Positions 36,965 through 48,473 of a DNA stretch of 64,000 bases are shown in pieces; the first letter of the stretch is position 1, and each line of letters opens with the position of its first letter. The stretch is from assembly GCF_000801105.2 (NCBI RefSeq), contig NC_079511.1:19739792-19803791 (forward strand). The letters run 5' to 3'. Made by a program: the position numbers and the translations under genes. Source of the DNA: Raphanus sativus (taxonomy: Eukaryota > Streptophyta > Magnoliopsida > Brassicales > Brassicaceae). The notes under the pieces were generated by a model, which saw nothing but the letters and a program-made list of their open reading frames with translations, was not told the DNA's origin and searched no databases.

Positions 36965-39535
36965 ATGGTAGGAGAAACACACGGACAAAGTCAGATGGCC
37001 AAGAAGAGCCAACATTTGACAGCTTTGCAAGAGGTTGAACAGATTGCTCAGTTGAGGAAAAGAAGAAAGGCACAAGGCCAACGTCCACAGCCAGGAGAAA
37101 GAAGATTTGGAGATGCACCAGAGGCTGTCTATGTCGAGCCCAAGCCACCAGATCCTTCAAGGATCAATCAAACCCCAATTTCTAAAACCCACAACCATCA
37201 TGTTGTTAATTCTCGGTTTGATTATAACTCTTTTGCTGATAAAATTGAACTCTTAAAATTTTCAGGAAAAAGAGGTTATCTTAGATGGGAGAGGAACCTT
37301 GATGAATGGTTTCACTACAACAACATCTTGAAGGAAGAAAAGCTAGCTTATGCCATTGATCATCTAAAAGGAGATGCCTTTAAATGGTGGGTACAAGAAG
37401 AAGATGATAGGAGGTTTTACAAGGAGCCAACTATCAAAACGTGGAGAGCTCTTAAGGAAGCCATGAGACATGAGTTTGCACCAGAGTTTACAAGTTCTGA
37501 AATTAAGGAACTTTATCCAAGGAGGTATCCAACTCTTGGTTCCAAAGAAGCTAGAAAAGTTGTTGCACAAGAGAGTAAGAGAGGCTGGTCTCAACAAGCC
37601 AACTTGCAACCAAACCAGGGGCACGCCATTGTCCAATGCCTAGACCAGAAAAGTGACATCCCAAAGGCCATGGAGAGTAGAAGTGTCAGCAAAAACACTT
37701 TGATCAGAACCAAAGCAAAACCATTGCTAGATACTATGCAAATAAAGGCTAAGGTAAGTCCTATACTTGATAATTTGGTTTATGAATCTTCTCCCACTAG
37801 TATGAGTCACTTGTCTTTGTCAAAGAATGTTAAGACAGGTCCTGAGGTCCAGCAAAATCCGAACTCCACATCCTTGTTTGAATCCAAAGTTCACAAAGAA
37901 TTATTTCCAAGGAAGAAAGAGATTTTAGACCTCAAAGAGGAGGACACACCAAGCCAAGGTAAGTCTTCTGATTTCAAAATTCTGAAAGATCAGACATGTT
38001 TTAAATGTCATAAAATAGGACACCTTGCTGAAGCTTGTTCCATTAAACATGTATTGAAAGAAACATCACTAGAAACTGAAACTGAAAATTTTAAAATAAG
38101 TGATAGTTTTATTCAATCTGATTTGTTGGTTCCAAATTCTTGTATAATGCACTTGTCTTTGTCAAAGGGTATTGTATCAGGAATTAAGGAGCATGAACTT
38201 AAAAGAGAAGACCTATTCTACCAGCATGGTATTGCTAAAGAGGAGGAAGCCATAAGTGAGGCTGGAAGAAATGATTTGTTGCTTAAAGAAGCAAAACCAG
38301 TAATCAAAGTATCAAACCAAGGTAAGTGTTTAACATCACCTTTAGATACTGGTTTAAATTTTTATATTCTTGGTACAGGGATACCAGATGAGAGCTCTAT
38401 GCTTACTAAAGTGCCAAGGGCCGAGCCAGACCCTGAGATCAATCAAAATCCACACCACAAGTGGAAACCAAAATCTGAACAAAGAATTGTTCAAGTGCCA
38501 AAACCTGAGGTAAATTTCACTATAGATCAGAGTGCTATTATTATTTCCATGATAAGATTAATGCACTTGTCTTGTCCAAGAGAATGTGAAATATTTTCAG
38601 GAACCAAGGAGGAGTACACTGCCCAAAAAGAAGAGACACAATCCATGATGTTACAAGATGCTGAATCAATGCCAATAAAAGTCAGCCAAATAAAGGGAAG
38701 TGTTTCTAATTTAAATTCGCCCTTATTACTTGATAAAGAAGACATTATGCACTTGTCTTTGCAAAGAAGTTTTGATCCAGGAATAAAAGAAGTTGAAGTT
38801 CATAACCACCAAAGTCAAAAGTTGCAAAGAAGGCAGCAACCAAAAACAAGATATCCAAAGAAGAAAATCATTCTTCAACTTATGGAAGCTATCAAAGTAA
38901 GTCTGGAAATTTCAAATTATTTTTATCAGTGTCCAAACACAGATATAATGCACTTGCTTTGTGTCCAGAAAGATGAGAAATTTTCAGGTTACAAAGAAGA
39001 AAGCTTCAAAGATATCCCACCAGATTATCTTGTGTTGCTAGGAAGATCAACTCCAAGAAGGACCAGAAACATGGCCACTAATAATTTGAAGGACCATCCA
39101 CTCCAGAATAGATGCAATAACCATAAACATAGCAGAGGCGTGATCTTTTCCTATCTGTCCAAAGAAGAGCCACCAGATGCACCATGCAACACCAAACCAA
39201 AACTGTATCATCAAGGTAAGGTTCTAAACTTCCAAAAGAGAATGAAACCTGACTTGCTCTATTGTGGTGTATCAGGTTATCCAGTTTTGAGGTCAAAACC
39301 TTCACAAGGGGGAGGGGATGATGTGGTCATCAAACCAGTAGCTGAACCGGAGGTCAACCAACCTGCCCAAACCGGCCACTTTGGAGGTACCAGCGACAGG
39401 GGTCAGTCCCAGGCAAATATCTCAACCACCAGAAGGTCTTTTGTTATGAATCCAATTTTCTTAGAAGGCCAACTCATCAAGTATTCACTGAGACTTGGAA
39501 TTACAAGAAAAGCTTCACGGAGGAAGAAGTTATGA
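36965..39535 (+). CDS. Gag-like protein of TR-GAG element, with MHLS repeats
   Basis: This 856-codon ORF begins just after TTTTCAGGAAGCC (possible splice acceptor), as in the CRM-like element. Residues ~85-190 resemble a retrotransposon gag capsid domain (KFSGKRGYLRWERNLDEWF; HLKGDAFKWWVQEEDDRR). A zinc knuckle, CFKCHKIGHLAEAC, is near residue 343. The long C-terminal half has at least five spaced copies of a short motif of the form MHLS-L/C-...-SGIKE (near residues 280, 391, 530, 595 and 660). No catalytic domains are present. The frame is uninterrupted, so the protein could be made if the element is transcribed. The function of the repeat motif is unknown to me. Confidence 0.8.
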   Translation: MVGETHGQSQMAKKSQHLTALQEVEQIAQLRKRRKAQGQRPQPGERRFGDAPEAVYVEPKPPDPSRINQTPISKTHNHHVVNSRFDYNSFADKIELLKFSGKRGYLRWERNLDEWFHYNNILKEEKLAYAIDHLKGDAFKWWVQEEDDRRFYKEPTIKTWRALKEAMRHEFAPEFTSSEIKELYPRRYPTLGSKEARKVVAQESKRGWSQQANLQPNQGHAIVQCLDQKSDIPKAMESRSVSKNTLIRTKAKPLLDTMQIKAKVSPILDNLVYESSPTSMSHLSLSKNVKTGPEVQQNPNSTSLFESKVHKELFPRKKEILDLKEEDTPSQGKSSDFKILKDQTCFKCHKIGHLAEACSIKHVLKETSLETETENFKISDSFIQSDLLVPNSCIMHLSLSKGIVSGIKEHELKREDLFYQHGIAKEEEAISEAGRNDLLLKEAKPVIKVSNQGKCLTSPLDTGLNFYILGTGIPDESSMLTKVPRAEPDPEINQNPHHKWKPKSEQRIVQVPKPEVNFTIDQSAIIISMIRLMHLSCPRECEIFSGTKEEYTAQKEETQSMMLQDAESMPIKVSQIKGSVSNLNSPLLLDKEDIMHLSLQRSFDPGIKEVEVHNHQSQKLQRRQQPKTRYPKKKIILQLMEAIKVSLEISNYFYQCPNTDIMHLLCVQKDEKFSGYKEESFKDIPPDYLVLLGRSTPRRTRNMATNNLKDHPLQNRCNNHKHSRGVIFSYLSKEEPPDAPCNTKPKLYHQGKVLNFQKRMKPDLLYCGVSGYPVLRSKPSQGGGDDVVIKPVAEPEVNQPAQTGHFGGTSDRGQSQANISTTRRSFVMNPIFLEGQLIKYSLRLGITRKASRRKKL

Positions 39536-40448
39536 ATTTTACAAACCGGAGGTTCCACAGCCCATCCATCTGCGAGTACCCGACTTTTCAAGGAGATTCA
39601 AGCCCAATGAAGGAGCGGCCTGAACCAAAGCCGATCATAGGATTCCAGAGGAGTCTCTCATCTTTCCAGGAAGTCCAATATCAGGAGAAATGGCCACAGA
39701 ATTATGAAGTTATTGATCCATTCTCCAAAACCGGTCAAACCAGTTCTACACCTGCCTCAATTAAAAGCTAACCGGTTCAATCAGCTTCAAACCAGAAATT
39801 GGCGTCCAGGAGATCATTTCAACCAATCAGGAGGTATTGAAGAAGTCCTTAGCTACACCAGAGCCCAGGAGATCAGCTAGTTCAATGAAGAGTCACTTAA
39901 ATCAAACCGGAGCTATTTATGGCAAGATTGGACAATCTTTCGGTTTGATCATTTCCAAGCCATTCCAATCCGACCAGAAGACATCAGGACTAAACCAAGA
40001 CGTCCAGGAGACATTAAAAGAGTCCAAGAAGGGTTCCATGAGTTCATACCATGCACCAGCCCTCATTGGATCAGGAGGATCCACACTTACACCAAACTGC
40101 CTTATTTGGAGAATCTTGCAATAAAGCTCCAACAGCTCTTTCTTCAGATCAGGCACGACATCACCTCATTCCAGACCATAAAGAAGATTCCAGGAAGCTC
40201 ACTTATCCCCTTAAACCATCCAGGTTCAAGAAGATATCAAGATACAAGATCATCTCTTTGCAAAGGCCACAAATCAAGCTAAAGGCTAGTTTCATGGAGC
40301 CATCAAAGCCTTTGCTTCCAAGATTTTTATTTCAAGTTTATTTCTTCCCTTTAATCATTTTTAGACTGTTAGAGAGTCCCAAGGTCGAGCCTAAATAAGC
40401 TCAGTAGTTGTCTTGTAATAAAACCACCCTTGAATTTTATGAATGCAT
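39532..40448 (+). other. Region after gag in TR-GAG element
   Basis: Short frames start with an ATGA overlap of the gag stop (39532-39771) and continue at 39837-40124 and 40051-40398. Their composition is like the gag tail (charged, Pro/Ser-rich), so they may be a decayed extension of the same protein. No pol motif appears. The 3' LTR start was not fixed; TGAATGCATATGCAG near 40440 is one candidate. Confidence 0.5.
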
Positions 40449-40887
40449 ATGCAGTTTTTCTTAAAACTATTATCTAAGTCTTTTGAGTGTTGTGAGAAGC
40501 ACCTCTTGAGCAACCTGACTTATCAAAGCCTCCTTTCACAGAGCTTTGTGGCGTCCTCAATCCCCCCATCATTTCCATCTACTGATTTGCTTTGAGAGAG
40601 ACTTCAGTCCAGCAAGCAAATCCCATATCTATCCATCTTCCATCCATTGATCTTGTTGAGAGTGACTTCAGTCCAGCAACAAAGGTCCCATCTCCATCAA
40701 TCTATCCCTTTTCTATTTGTTTTTATTCATATTATCATTCTGATTCATATTCATATTTGCTTCTGTTTGCATCATAAACTTATAAAACTCATAAAAAGGT
40801 TCACTCTTTGTTTCAGGTACCAATCCGAACTATTGGACTAAACCTCAGTTCCATATTTCCGGAAAGCCTGACCCTGTGCCCACAACA
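40449..40887 (+). repeat. 3' LTR of TR-GAG element
   Basis: This is the normally oriented LTR, ending GTGCCCACAACA next to the GATAA duplication. Its complement makes up most of the 5' LTR. The left boundary is uncertain by some tens of bases. Confidence 0.8.
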
Positions 40888-40892
40888 GATAA

Positions 40893-42275
40893 TGACACGA
40901 AAACCTGGTGGAAAATATAAACCTAGGCTTGTAGTTCAAGGGTTCCGACAAAGGGAAGGCTTTGACTATTTTGATACATATTCTCCAGTAACCAGAATAA
41001 CATCTATAAGGTCGATGATAGCTATTGCAGCCTTAAGAGACTTAGAAATCCATCAAATGGATGTAAAAACAGTTTTTCTAAATGGTGATTTAGAAGAAGA
41101 AATTTACATTAAACAACCTGAGGGTCATGTCATTCCTGGGCAGGAAGACAAAGTATGCCGACTTGTAAAGTCACTTTATGGGCTTAAACAAGCTCCTAAA
41201 CAATGGCACGAAAAGTTTGACAACACAATGATGTCAAATGGTTTCAAAATTAATGAATGTGATAAATGCATATACTATAAAATTACCAAAAATGCGTATG
41301 TGTTGTCATGTTTATATGTAGATGATATGCTCATTATTGGAAGCAATAAAGACATTATCAATCAAACAAAAAACATGTTCAAAGGAAAATTTGAGATGAA
41401 AGATTTGGGATTAGCAGATGTTATTCTCGTGGTTAAAATCATAAGAAATTCAAATGGAACTACTTTAACTCAATCTCATTATGCTGAAACAATATTAGAG
41501 AGATTAAAAACTACTCTAATAGTACTGCAAACACTCCGTTAGATCCCCAAATGCACTTGACAAAGAATTCAGGTGATGCGGTTTCACAAAACGAGTATGC
41601 ACGTGTGATCGGAAGTCTCATGTACTTGACCAATTGTACAAGACCAGATCTAGCGCTTGCAGTAAACGTACTTAGTCGATATACAAGTAATCCAACTCAT
41701 ACACACTTGAAAGCTATAACGAGAGTACTCAATTACTTGCGCTACACCAAAGATTTTGGGCTTCACTATGGTAAAGAACCAGCAGTTTTAGAAGGATACA
41801 GTGACGTTAACTGGATATCAGATTCTAAAAACTCAAAATCCACAAGTGGATATGTTTTTACACTAGGAAGAGCAGCAATATCTTGGAAATCTACCAAACA
41901 AACTGTGCTAGCTAGGTCTACCATGGAATCAGAGTTCATAGCATTAGATAAAGCAGCAGAAAAAGCTGATGGTTTAGAATTTTTTTGGAAGATGTTCCTA
42001 TGTGGGAGAAACCTGTACCAGCTATAAGAATACATTGCGATAGTCAATCAGCTATAGCTCGGGCTCAGAATAATCTCTACAATGGTAAATCTCGTCACAT
42101 TAGAAGTCGACATAAAACCATTAGACAACTTATCTCAACTGGTGTAATCACAATAGACTACATCAAATCGGCTGACAACCTAGCGGATCCATTCACTAAA
42201 GGTTTGCCACGAGATGTTGTTGCTAAATCATCAAAAGGAATGTGTTTAAAGCCTATAACTAATGAGGATGCTTGA
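40893..42275 (+). pseudogene. Copia RT and RNase H region, broken
   Basis: The interrupted Copia frame resumes right after the duplicated GATAA. RT has YSPVTRITSIR, QMDVKTVFLNGDLEEEIY and the catalytic block CLYVDDMLIIGS, with SLYGLKQAPKQW upstream. Frames break at about 41542 and again near 42000. RNase H pieces are at 41551-42027 ([20 protein letters not shown]) and 41985-42275 (IHCDSQSAIARAQN, SADNLADPFTKGLPR). The element lacks an intact pol. Confidence 0.88.
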
Positions 42276-42907
42276 CTGCAACTCTACCTATCATGACTAG
42301 AGATCCCAAGACGTAGGTTCAAAGGGAAAACAAAATCAAGCAGAATCTAACCAAAGCACTTTGAGACAAAGTAGTCTCATCCCAGCTCTTAAAGATGATA
42401 AGTGCTAATGAATGAGAGAAGGATAAGCATATGCTTTTAATGATTCCATAGCTTCTAAAGCGAAGTATTACTCAATACTTTTCATGGTCAATCACCTAAT
42501 GAGTGTGAAATGGGGCCGTTTCTAGGAGAATGAATGCAAGGCTATATTCTCTAAGTTCACTCATGAAAACCATGAATATTTCAAGGCCACAATGAACACA
42601 ACAGAGAACTAAGTTCTACGAGAAAATGAAGCTGCGTTATGCATGTTGTCTCGGTCTACATAAAACATCGGTTGGTTCAAGACATCATGTTCACCTTCTG
42701 GTAAAGTAAACCCGACAGATATTAACTATGAGTGGTTCAAGGCTTAAAAATGCCACCTACTCAAACACAGTGAATTTTTCGCAAACACTCTCGATAAGTT
42801 AGTCTGTCTAGTCTTTAGTTTAAGTCTAGTTAGTAAAGTTTAAGTTTAGAGTCTATCGAGTCTACTTATAGTCTATATGTTTAGTCATTTCTATTCATGT
42901 GGGGGAT
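42276..42907 (+). other. 3' untranslated part of Copia element
   Basis: Noncoding sequence between the pol end and the 3' LTR, ending in the purine-rich GTGGGGGA. I see no gene in it. Confidence 0.6.
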
Positions 42908-43829
42908 TGTTGGATCATTATAAGCCATTGGGCTTGTAATAAAAAATGTGAATACAAAGACATGGGTTTCAAATGGTGTAAGCCCGAGCAAATGTCAATT
43001 AAATGAGTAAGTGGCAATGTGGAGAGTCCCACATCGGCCAGCAAGAGGAAGATTGAGCTGTTTATATATGACCATGTAGTATCATGGTTTAAACAGCTTG
43101 GAGAGAGAGAAAGGCTTCCCACGCGCGCGCCGCCGCCGCCGCCGTCCGTCCGTGCGGGTCGGCGCGGTCGCCGGTCGCCGGTCGTCGGTCGCGGTCGTCG
43201 GTCGTAATAAGACTATTCTTTTCGGACCAAGTTAAGCCCAATGTTTGACCCATTTAATTCTCAAAAAACAACATGCATTTTATTTTGAAACGACAAGTAG
43301 TTTGTATAGAAAATAAAAACGACATGCAGTTTATCCTCTCGAGATATTTAAACGAGATAAGATCGAGAAGAACGAGTTTTGGGGAATAAGTTTTCGAAAC
43401 TAAACTTCCCTCGATCTCCGCGAGATTTCCGTCCACGTGCAGAGACTGTTGCGGAAAGTGGCTCGCTTCCATCTCTTTAAATAGTGGTCTCCTCCTCTCT
43501 CATTTTTCACTCACTTTTCACATCGATATCACAGCAAAAAATCCCTTAGCGTAAGTCTTTAGTTTCGAGAGTGTTTCGTAGCTTTTATAGTTCGATAGGG
43601 CGTTCACGAGTGAAGCGTGAATCGTCGCCATGGTTTTATCCTGGGACTCTATATTCGTACAGTCGGGTCTCACTACAGAGCGAATATAAAGAGTTAAGGA
43701 AAGAGATATCATATCTCGACTCCATGATCATTTTCTTATCGGGTTTCATTTCGTCTTTACTTCCGTTTCTTTCATTAACATCGCGTTTATTTATTATGGT
43801 TATTTCAATTCGAGTTTCCGGCTTCTACA
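42908..43829 (+). repeat. 3' LTR of Copia element
   Basis: This LTR is 922 bp. It carries a GC-rich block at 43118-43206 made of CCG and GGTCGTC/GGTCGCC-type short repeats, which is expanded and rearranged relative to the 5' LTR. Confidence 0.9.
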
Positions 43830-43834
43830 TTCTA

Positions 43835-43892
43835 TACCAACGATCGGAAAAGCATGACACGCACATGTAAAAATCATGTGAAAACTGTCTAG
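43835..43892 (+). pseudogene. Severed 3' end of J-domain gene
   Basis: After the TTCTA duplication the exon frame of 31674-31731 continues (TNDRKSMTRTCK...) to a TAG at 43890-43892. This puts the C-terminal ~20 codons more than 12 kb from the rest of the gene. Confidence 0.6.
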
Positions 43893-44038
43893 AAACGTTA
43901 GAGCATGTTTATTGCTAGCTCTTAAGCAGGGCTCTTAAGTAAATTTAGAGCATGTTTGTTACAACATCTACCCTTGATTTAATTGACATAGCCCAAACAC
44001 ACGTAAAAGTCGAATAACCGCAGTTTATAGAGTGATCA

Positions 44039-44887
44039 TCTATACTATTAAAGCAGATGACTGTTTATGAATTTATCCCTGAAATTTTTAAATAATTACC
44101 AAAATTGTCTGTACTTTTTTCTCAGCATTATTTGCAACCAATCAAAAATTATTATTTTGCAATTACATTAAAGAGTATTTATTATAATTCAGTTTTTAGC
44201 GTTTTTGAAAATTTTGTTTTCTAAATGTTTGCACCATACCTTTCCAAAAAAACTTTCACATTATTAATTATTTGAAAGCATTTATTAAATGAAACATCAA
44301 AATAAAATCAAATTGAAATAACAAATGACTAAATCAACAAAATCATAATACGGGTTTGAATTATCCCAACTCCTTAAAAATAGTTTCATTTAAAATAAAA
44401 ACTAAATCACATAAACTAAATTTAATAAAATTATAGAAAATGTTTTGAAACGCACAAATGAAATTTTCAATACAAGAGTGTTGAAGATATAAAATATTTT
44501 TTTAAATTTTTTAAAAAAAATCAGTGTAAAATAAGTTTAACTTTGGTTTAAATAAATAAAATCATATTACGGGTTATAATTATTTAGAGTCTTCTGAAAT
44601 TAAGTCATATTGAAAATAACAAAAATAAGTAATATAAGTAAATTTAAGATAAATTTCATAAAAAATTAAATGTATAACTTATCAAAAATTATAATTTTTA
44701 TTACGTGGCTTAGCACGTGGTGTGAGGCAACAGATGTCGTTTACTGTCCATATGGATACAGAGCGCCCAAATTGGTTTACAGAGTCTATATGAGTCTGTA
44801 ATCTTGTCGACAAAAAAAAAAATATTACGTAAATAATTTTCCAATAAAAAATATACCCGTCCTTTTTAAGGGCATGTCAGAATCTAG
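44039..44887 (+). mobile_element. Non-autonomous Helitron
   Basis: It starts TCTATACTATTAAAGCAGA after an A (44038) and ends CTAG before a T (44888). A degenerate 3' hairpin (CCCGTCC ... AAGGGC) lies about 15-20 bp before the end, followed by GTCAGAATCTAG, a tail common in Brassicaceae Helitrons. It is about 0.85 kb including a nested LINE tail, with no coding region. No target duplication is expected for this class. Confidence 0.75.
44707..44822 (+). mobile_element. LINE 3' tail fragment
   Basis: This 116-bp piece matches the end of the LINE at 2948-4129 (CTTAGCACGT..., TTGGTTTACAGAGTCT, GAGTCTGTAA, GTCGA(T)GACAAAAA). It ends in an A run and is flanked by TATTACGT at 44699-44706 and 44823-44830. 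It is a severely 5'-truncated insertion of the same family. Confidence 0.85.
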
Positions 44888-45445
44888 TATTAAGTTTAAA
44901 ATATGAAAGTTTAATGCTTCGAACAATAGGCTTCTTTTTTTCATTAGAGAGAGAAACCTCTGTCTACTCTCTCTCTCTCTTGATGCCTTCATATCTTTCT
45001 CTCTGAAGTATGGGATTTTATGTTTGGTTTTAAAATACGTCGATCTTAGAACCTGATAGTTTTGGTTTCCGATGTTATCTTTCGCATATGCAATTTTGAA
45101 TAACTCGCATACGCAATTTTGATTAATTCACATAGGCAATTTCGTTCTGATTTTTTGTCCCCTACCAAGTACACATCAGTTCTTAAAGCATTGTTTAATC
45201 TATGTTTTTGGTTTTTCTGCTTATTTGTCAATATTTTAATAATTTCACTTAGTATTTTTATTTATTTATTCTGTTTTAAAAATTTACTTACATGTTATAT
45301 TTTTAAAATTATCTGTTATATTTTAATACTTTTAGTTGGTGATTTGGTTTAGTGTCAACTTCTCAATAGTTTTAGGTTTTTTTTGTTTATTTGTCAATAT
45401 TTTCAATAATTCGAGTATATTTATTTATTTATGCTATTTTAAAAT
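44888..45445. other. Intergenic DNA between Helitrons
   Basis: AT-rich, with a CT-repeat stretch near 44965 and two related segments around 45200 and 45390 (TTATTTGTCAATATTTT). No gene is seen. Confidence 0.5.
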
Positions 45446-45949
45446 CTATACTATTATTTGGGAAGTGATTTTTTCTACGGAGCTCTCACGTTAAAAGTTG
45501 GACTGGTTAATATCGTTTATACTCTTAATGAATAAAATATATATAACAAAAACGAATTTAAATTATTCTGATTAGATAAATAATTAAAATAATAATAATC
45601 AGAATTATCAAAAACCTAAAAATATATTAAAATAAAAAGATAATTCCTATATATTTGTATTTCTATCTTAAAATTATTTTAATAAAAAAATAATAAAACA
45701 AAAAATATATAAAAAAAAATTAATCAATTTTTTTTTAGTTTTATGTAATTGAAAATAGAATATTGAGTGACTTTTAAGATTTACTTTAGTGATGAATATA
45801 TATATATATATATATATATAAAGAAAAAATTCAAAAATATACGTACGAATTTTAAATGAAAATATATATAATAATTTGTTAGAAAACATTAATAATTTAT
45901 TATTATAACAACAAAATACATAAAATCTTCTAGACCATAAAATCTTCCT

Positions 45950-47012
45950 AAGAAGTCTTCTATACCATAAAATCAAATAACTAACTAAATAGAAAAAAAG
46001 AACAGTTCATTAAATATAAAATCAAGTTTTAAAGTGTTTAATATACACAAAACTAAATTCATATATGTCAAATTTAATTGTTTCTTTTAAATTAATATTT
46101 CAAAATCTAACCCTAAAAATATCAACAATACGATAACATATGTTATCAAACCCTAAAAACCAATGACTATCGTGACTCAGTCTACATTCATTCATATATG
46201 TTGAAAATAATTCAATTTTTGTAAAATTAAATTTATATCATTTAGAAATATTTATATTTACATGATTTGGATTTTTTTCCCTATCAAAATATATTTCCTA
46301 AAGTTTCTAAATTACATTTAACTTCTAATACATGAGAAAACTTCTGGAAGACTTTGATTTAGGCGGGAAACCTAATTTTTTCTAAAATTTAGGCGAAAAT
46401 CCTAAACTATACAAACATTTGCTTCTTAGGAAGTCTTCTGTGAGTCTTCTAAACCCTAAAATAAAATAACTATGAAAAAAAACATTTTCTTAAACTTAAA
46501 AAGAACTTAGAAAGTGTTTAAATCAAATTATTAATAGTGTGAAACATGTATAGGTCAGATTAAAAAAATAATAATATAAGATTTCAAAATCTAACCCTAA
46601 ATATACAACAATACTACAACATATGTTACCATATCCTAAACCAAATGACTCAATCTACATTCATTCATCTATGTTAAAAATAATTAAATTTCAGTAAAAC
46701 TAAATTTCCATCTTTTAAAAATGTTTATTAATACATGATTTCGATTTTTTCTCTTTGAAAATATTTGTTTATAAAATTATTAATTATTTTTAATATCTAG
46801 TCCATGAGAAGATTTCCTCTAGAAACTTCTGGAAGACTTATGAAAAACTTATGAAAGACTTCTGGAAGACTTTGATTTAGGCGGGAACCCTAATTTTTAC
46901 TAAAATTTAGGCGAGATTTGCGAGAAGAATTCTTCTTAAGTATTCTTTGAGTCATACAGACCCTAAAATCGAATAAATATGCAAAAAATCACTTTCTTAA
47001 ACATAAAATAAA
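45950..47012. repeat. ~0.5-kb tandem repeats (units 1-3; unit 3 continues after 51450)
   Basis: Units start near 45950, 46440 and 46948 with an AAGTCTTCT-like start, then ACCCTAAAAT, and later AAAGTGTTTAA, CATATGTTA(A/C)CA and ACTCAATCTACATTCATTCAT. The third unit is split by the LINE and resumes at about 51455 (GAAAGTGTTTAAATCAGG), continuing to about 51790. Short AACCCTAAA strings here resemble the telomere repeat only by chance. Confidence 0.7.
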
Positions 47013-47116
47013 TTTTTTTTTTGAACAACATAAACTTCATTAAAACAGAGCCTAAACCGGCAAAACAGAGTAGTTGGTACAAACAGCGGACTTAGCAATA
47101 AGATCCGCAACTGAGT

Positions 47117-48473
47117 TCAAACGACGAGGAATAAAAGAGAAATGCAGCAAAGTAAACGAAAGAGATGTGCCTCGATATCCTGATTGAGTCCGTAGATCTC
47201 CGTCGGATGTAGCTTCGAGGAAAGTGCATTGATTAGCACTTGGTTATCTGACTTCAAGCAGATTTTGGTGAACTGGAGAGCTTTTGCATGGAGAAGGGCT
47301 TCTCTAATCGTGATTGCTTCCGCCATGAGAGCTGTTGCTACGTAACGTTCTGTCGAGTATCCCTGTCCGAGTCTAGCACCAGATGTATCCGAGAACCACC
47401 ACCCACAACCCGCCGTTTTGGTTTGTGTTGACCATGAAGCATCAGTGTGGCATATTACCACGTCTGAACTGGAGGGGGTTGGAGAAGAGTAGTGGTGCTG
47501 TGAGGAGTTGTTTGTCGTCAGTGTTTGTGCGTTTTGCCATTCCCTTGCTAGGCGTACAATCTTAGTTCCGATCTCGTCTGGTGAGAGGATGAATTTGTCG
47601 AAGATGAAAGAGTTTGCGCTGTCCAAACACACCAACAGAGCAACACGGAAAAAGATCTATAGTAACGCCAAAAGGTGGCAGACAAACCATACCTGAGGTC
47701 GATGACAGCGCGGTACCGAAAGCGTCAAATAGTTGAGGATCAATGCTTGTTTTAAGTGGGAGCGTCTCCCATACTCTCTTAGTGAAGGGGCAGTGCAAGA
47801 AGAGATGTGCTGCTGTCTCTTCTTCACCACATCGTGCACAACCTACCGAGGTAGCTAGTAATCCTCGTCTCTGTAAGGAGGCTCCAATCGGTAGAGCTCC
47901 CTGCATGACTTTCCATAGGAACACCTGAATCTTTGGAGCCGTTTTTGTGGCCCAAACATTTTTGATCCAATTAAAGCTGTGAGCTGGGTTCGTTGCTAGT
48001 AGAGGTCTGTCAGATTCCACAGCTGAGTAATATCCATACTTTGTCGAATAGTCTCCCGTCGTTGTTGGACTCCATATCAGCTTGTCAGGCGCTCCCAATG
48101 TGCTCGGTCTCATGCACAAAATATCATCAGCTTCTAGTGGGAAAATTTCACGGATCCTCTGGACATTCCATTGGTTTGTACCCCGAAGAAAGAGGTCAGA
48201 AACATAGAGGTCTTGATCCTCTTCACGTGCAGGTCCATATGGGGTGATGAGGGACTCTGTTTTGATCCATGCATCCCTCCATACACGCACCGTCGTTCCA
48301 TCCCCCACTGCTTTGCCTAACTTGCTAGCCAGAAGGTCCCTTCCAAGCAAAATCCCCCGCCAACCATAGAACAGGCTGCGGGTTGCTTCACTGTGTTGAT
48401 TGGTTCCTTTTGGCAATATTTTCCTTGAAGTACACGCGCTAGAAGACAGTGTGGGTTCTTCATTATTCTCCAA
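47117..48473 (-). pseudogene. LINE zf-RVT and RNase H domains
   Basis: The frame 48473-47562 (minus) has the zf-RVT segment (WATKTAPKIQVFLWKVMQG; CARCGEEETAAHLFLHCPF). A shifted frame 47635-47117 has the RNase H domain (CHTDASWSTQTKTAGCGWWF; LMAEAITIREALLHA; LKSDNQVLINAL). A frameshift lies between them near 47600. Confidence 0.85.

Larger units (their letters stand above)
35958..40887 (+). mobile_element. Gag-only LTR retrotransposon (TR-GAG type) with fold-back 5' LTR
   Basis: This 4.9-kb element lies inside the Copia RT, flanked by the duplication GATAA at 35953-35957 and 40888-40892. It has an iMet primer site after the 5' LTR, one large gag-like ORF and no protease, RT, integrase or RNase H. 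This matches the known plant class of non-autonomous TR-GAG elements. Unusually, the first 405 bp of the 5' LTR are the reverse complement of the 3' LTR. Mobilisation must have needed proteins from another element. Confidence 0.85.
31732..43829 (+). mobile_element. Ty1/Copia element, interrupted, inserted in the J-domain gene
   Basis: The LTRs are 31732-32676 and 42908-43829, with tips TGTTGGATCATT (TGTGGGATC in the 5' copy) and GGCTTCTACA. The 5-bp duplication TTCTA lies at 31727-31731 and 43830-43834. A purine-rich tract (GTGGGGGA) precedes the 3' LTR. Domain order is gag, protease, integrase, RT, RNase H, as in Copia. It is split within the RT start by a gag-only LTR element (35958-40887). 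Nonsense changes and frameshifts show it is inactive. I did not find a canonical iMet primer site directly after the 5' LTR. Confidence 0.9.

Noticed and set aside
46600..46650. Telomere-like AACCCTAAA strings in the 45.9-51.8 kb repeats
   Set aside because: They are single degenerate units inside a ~0.5-kb repeat, not tandem telomeric arrays.
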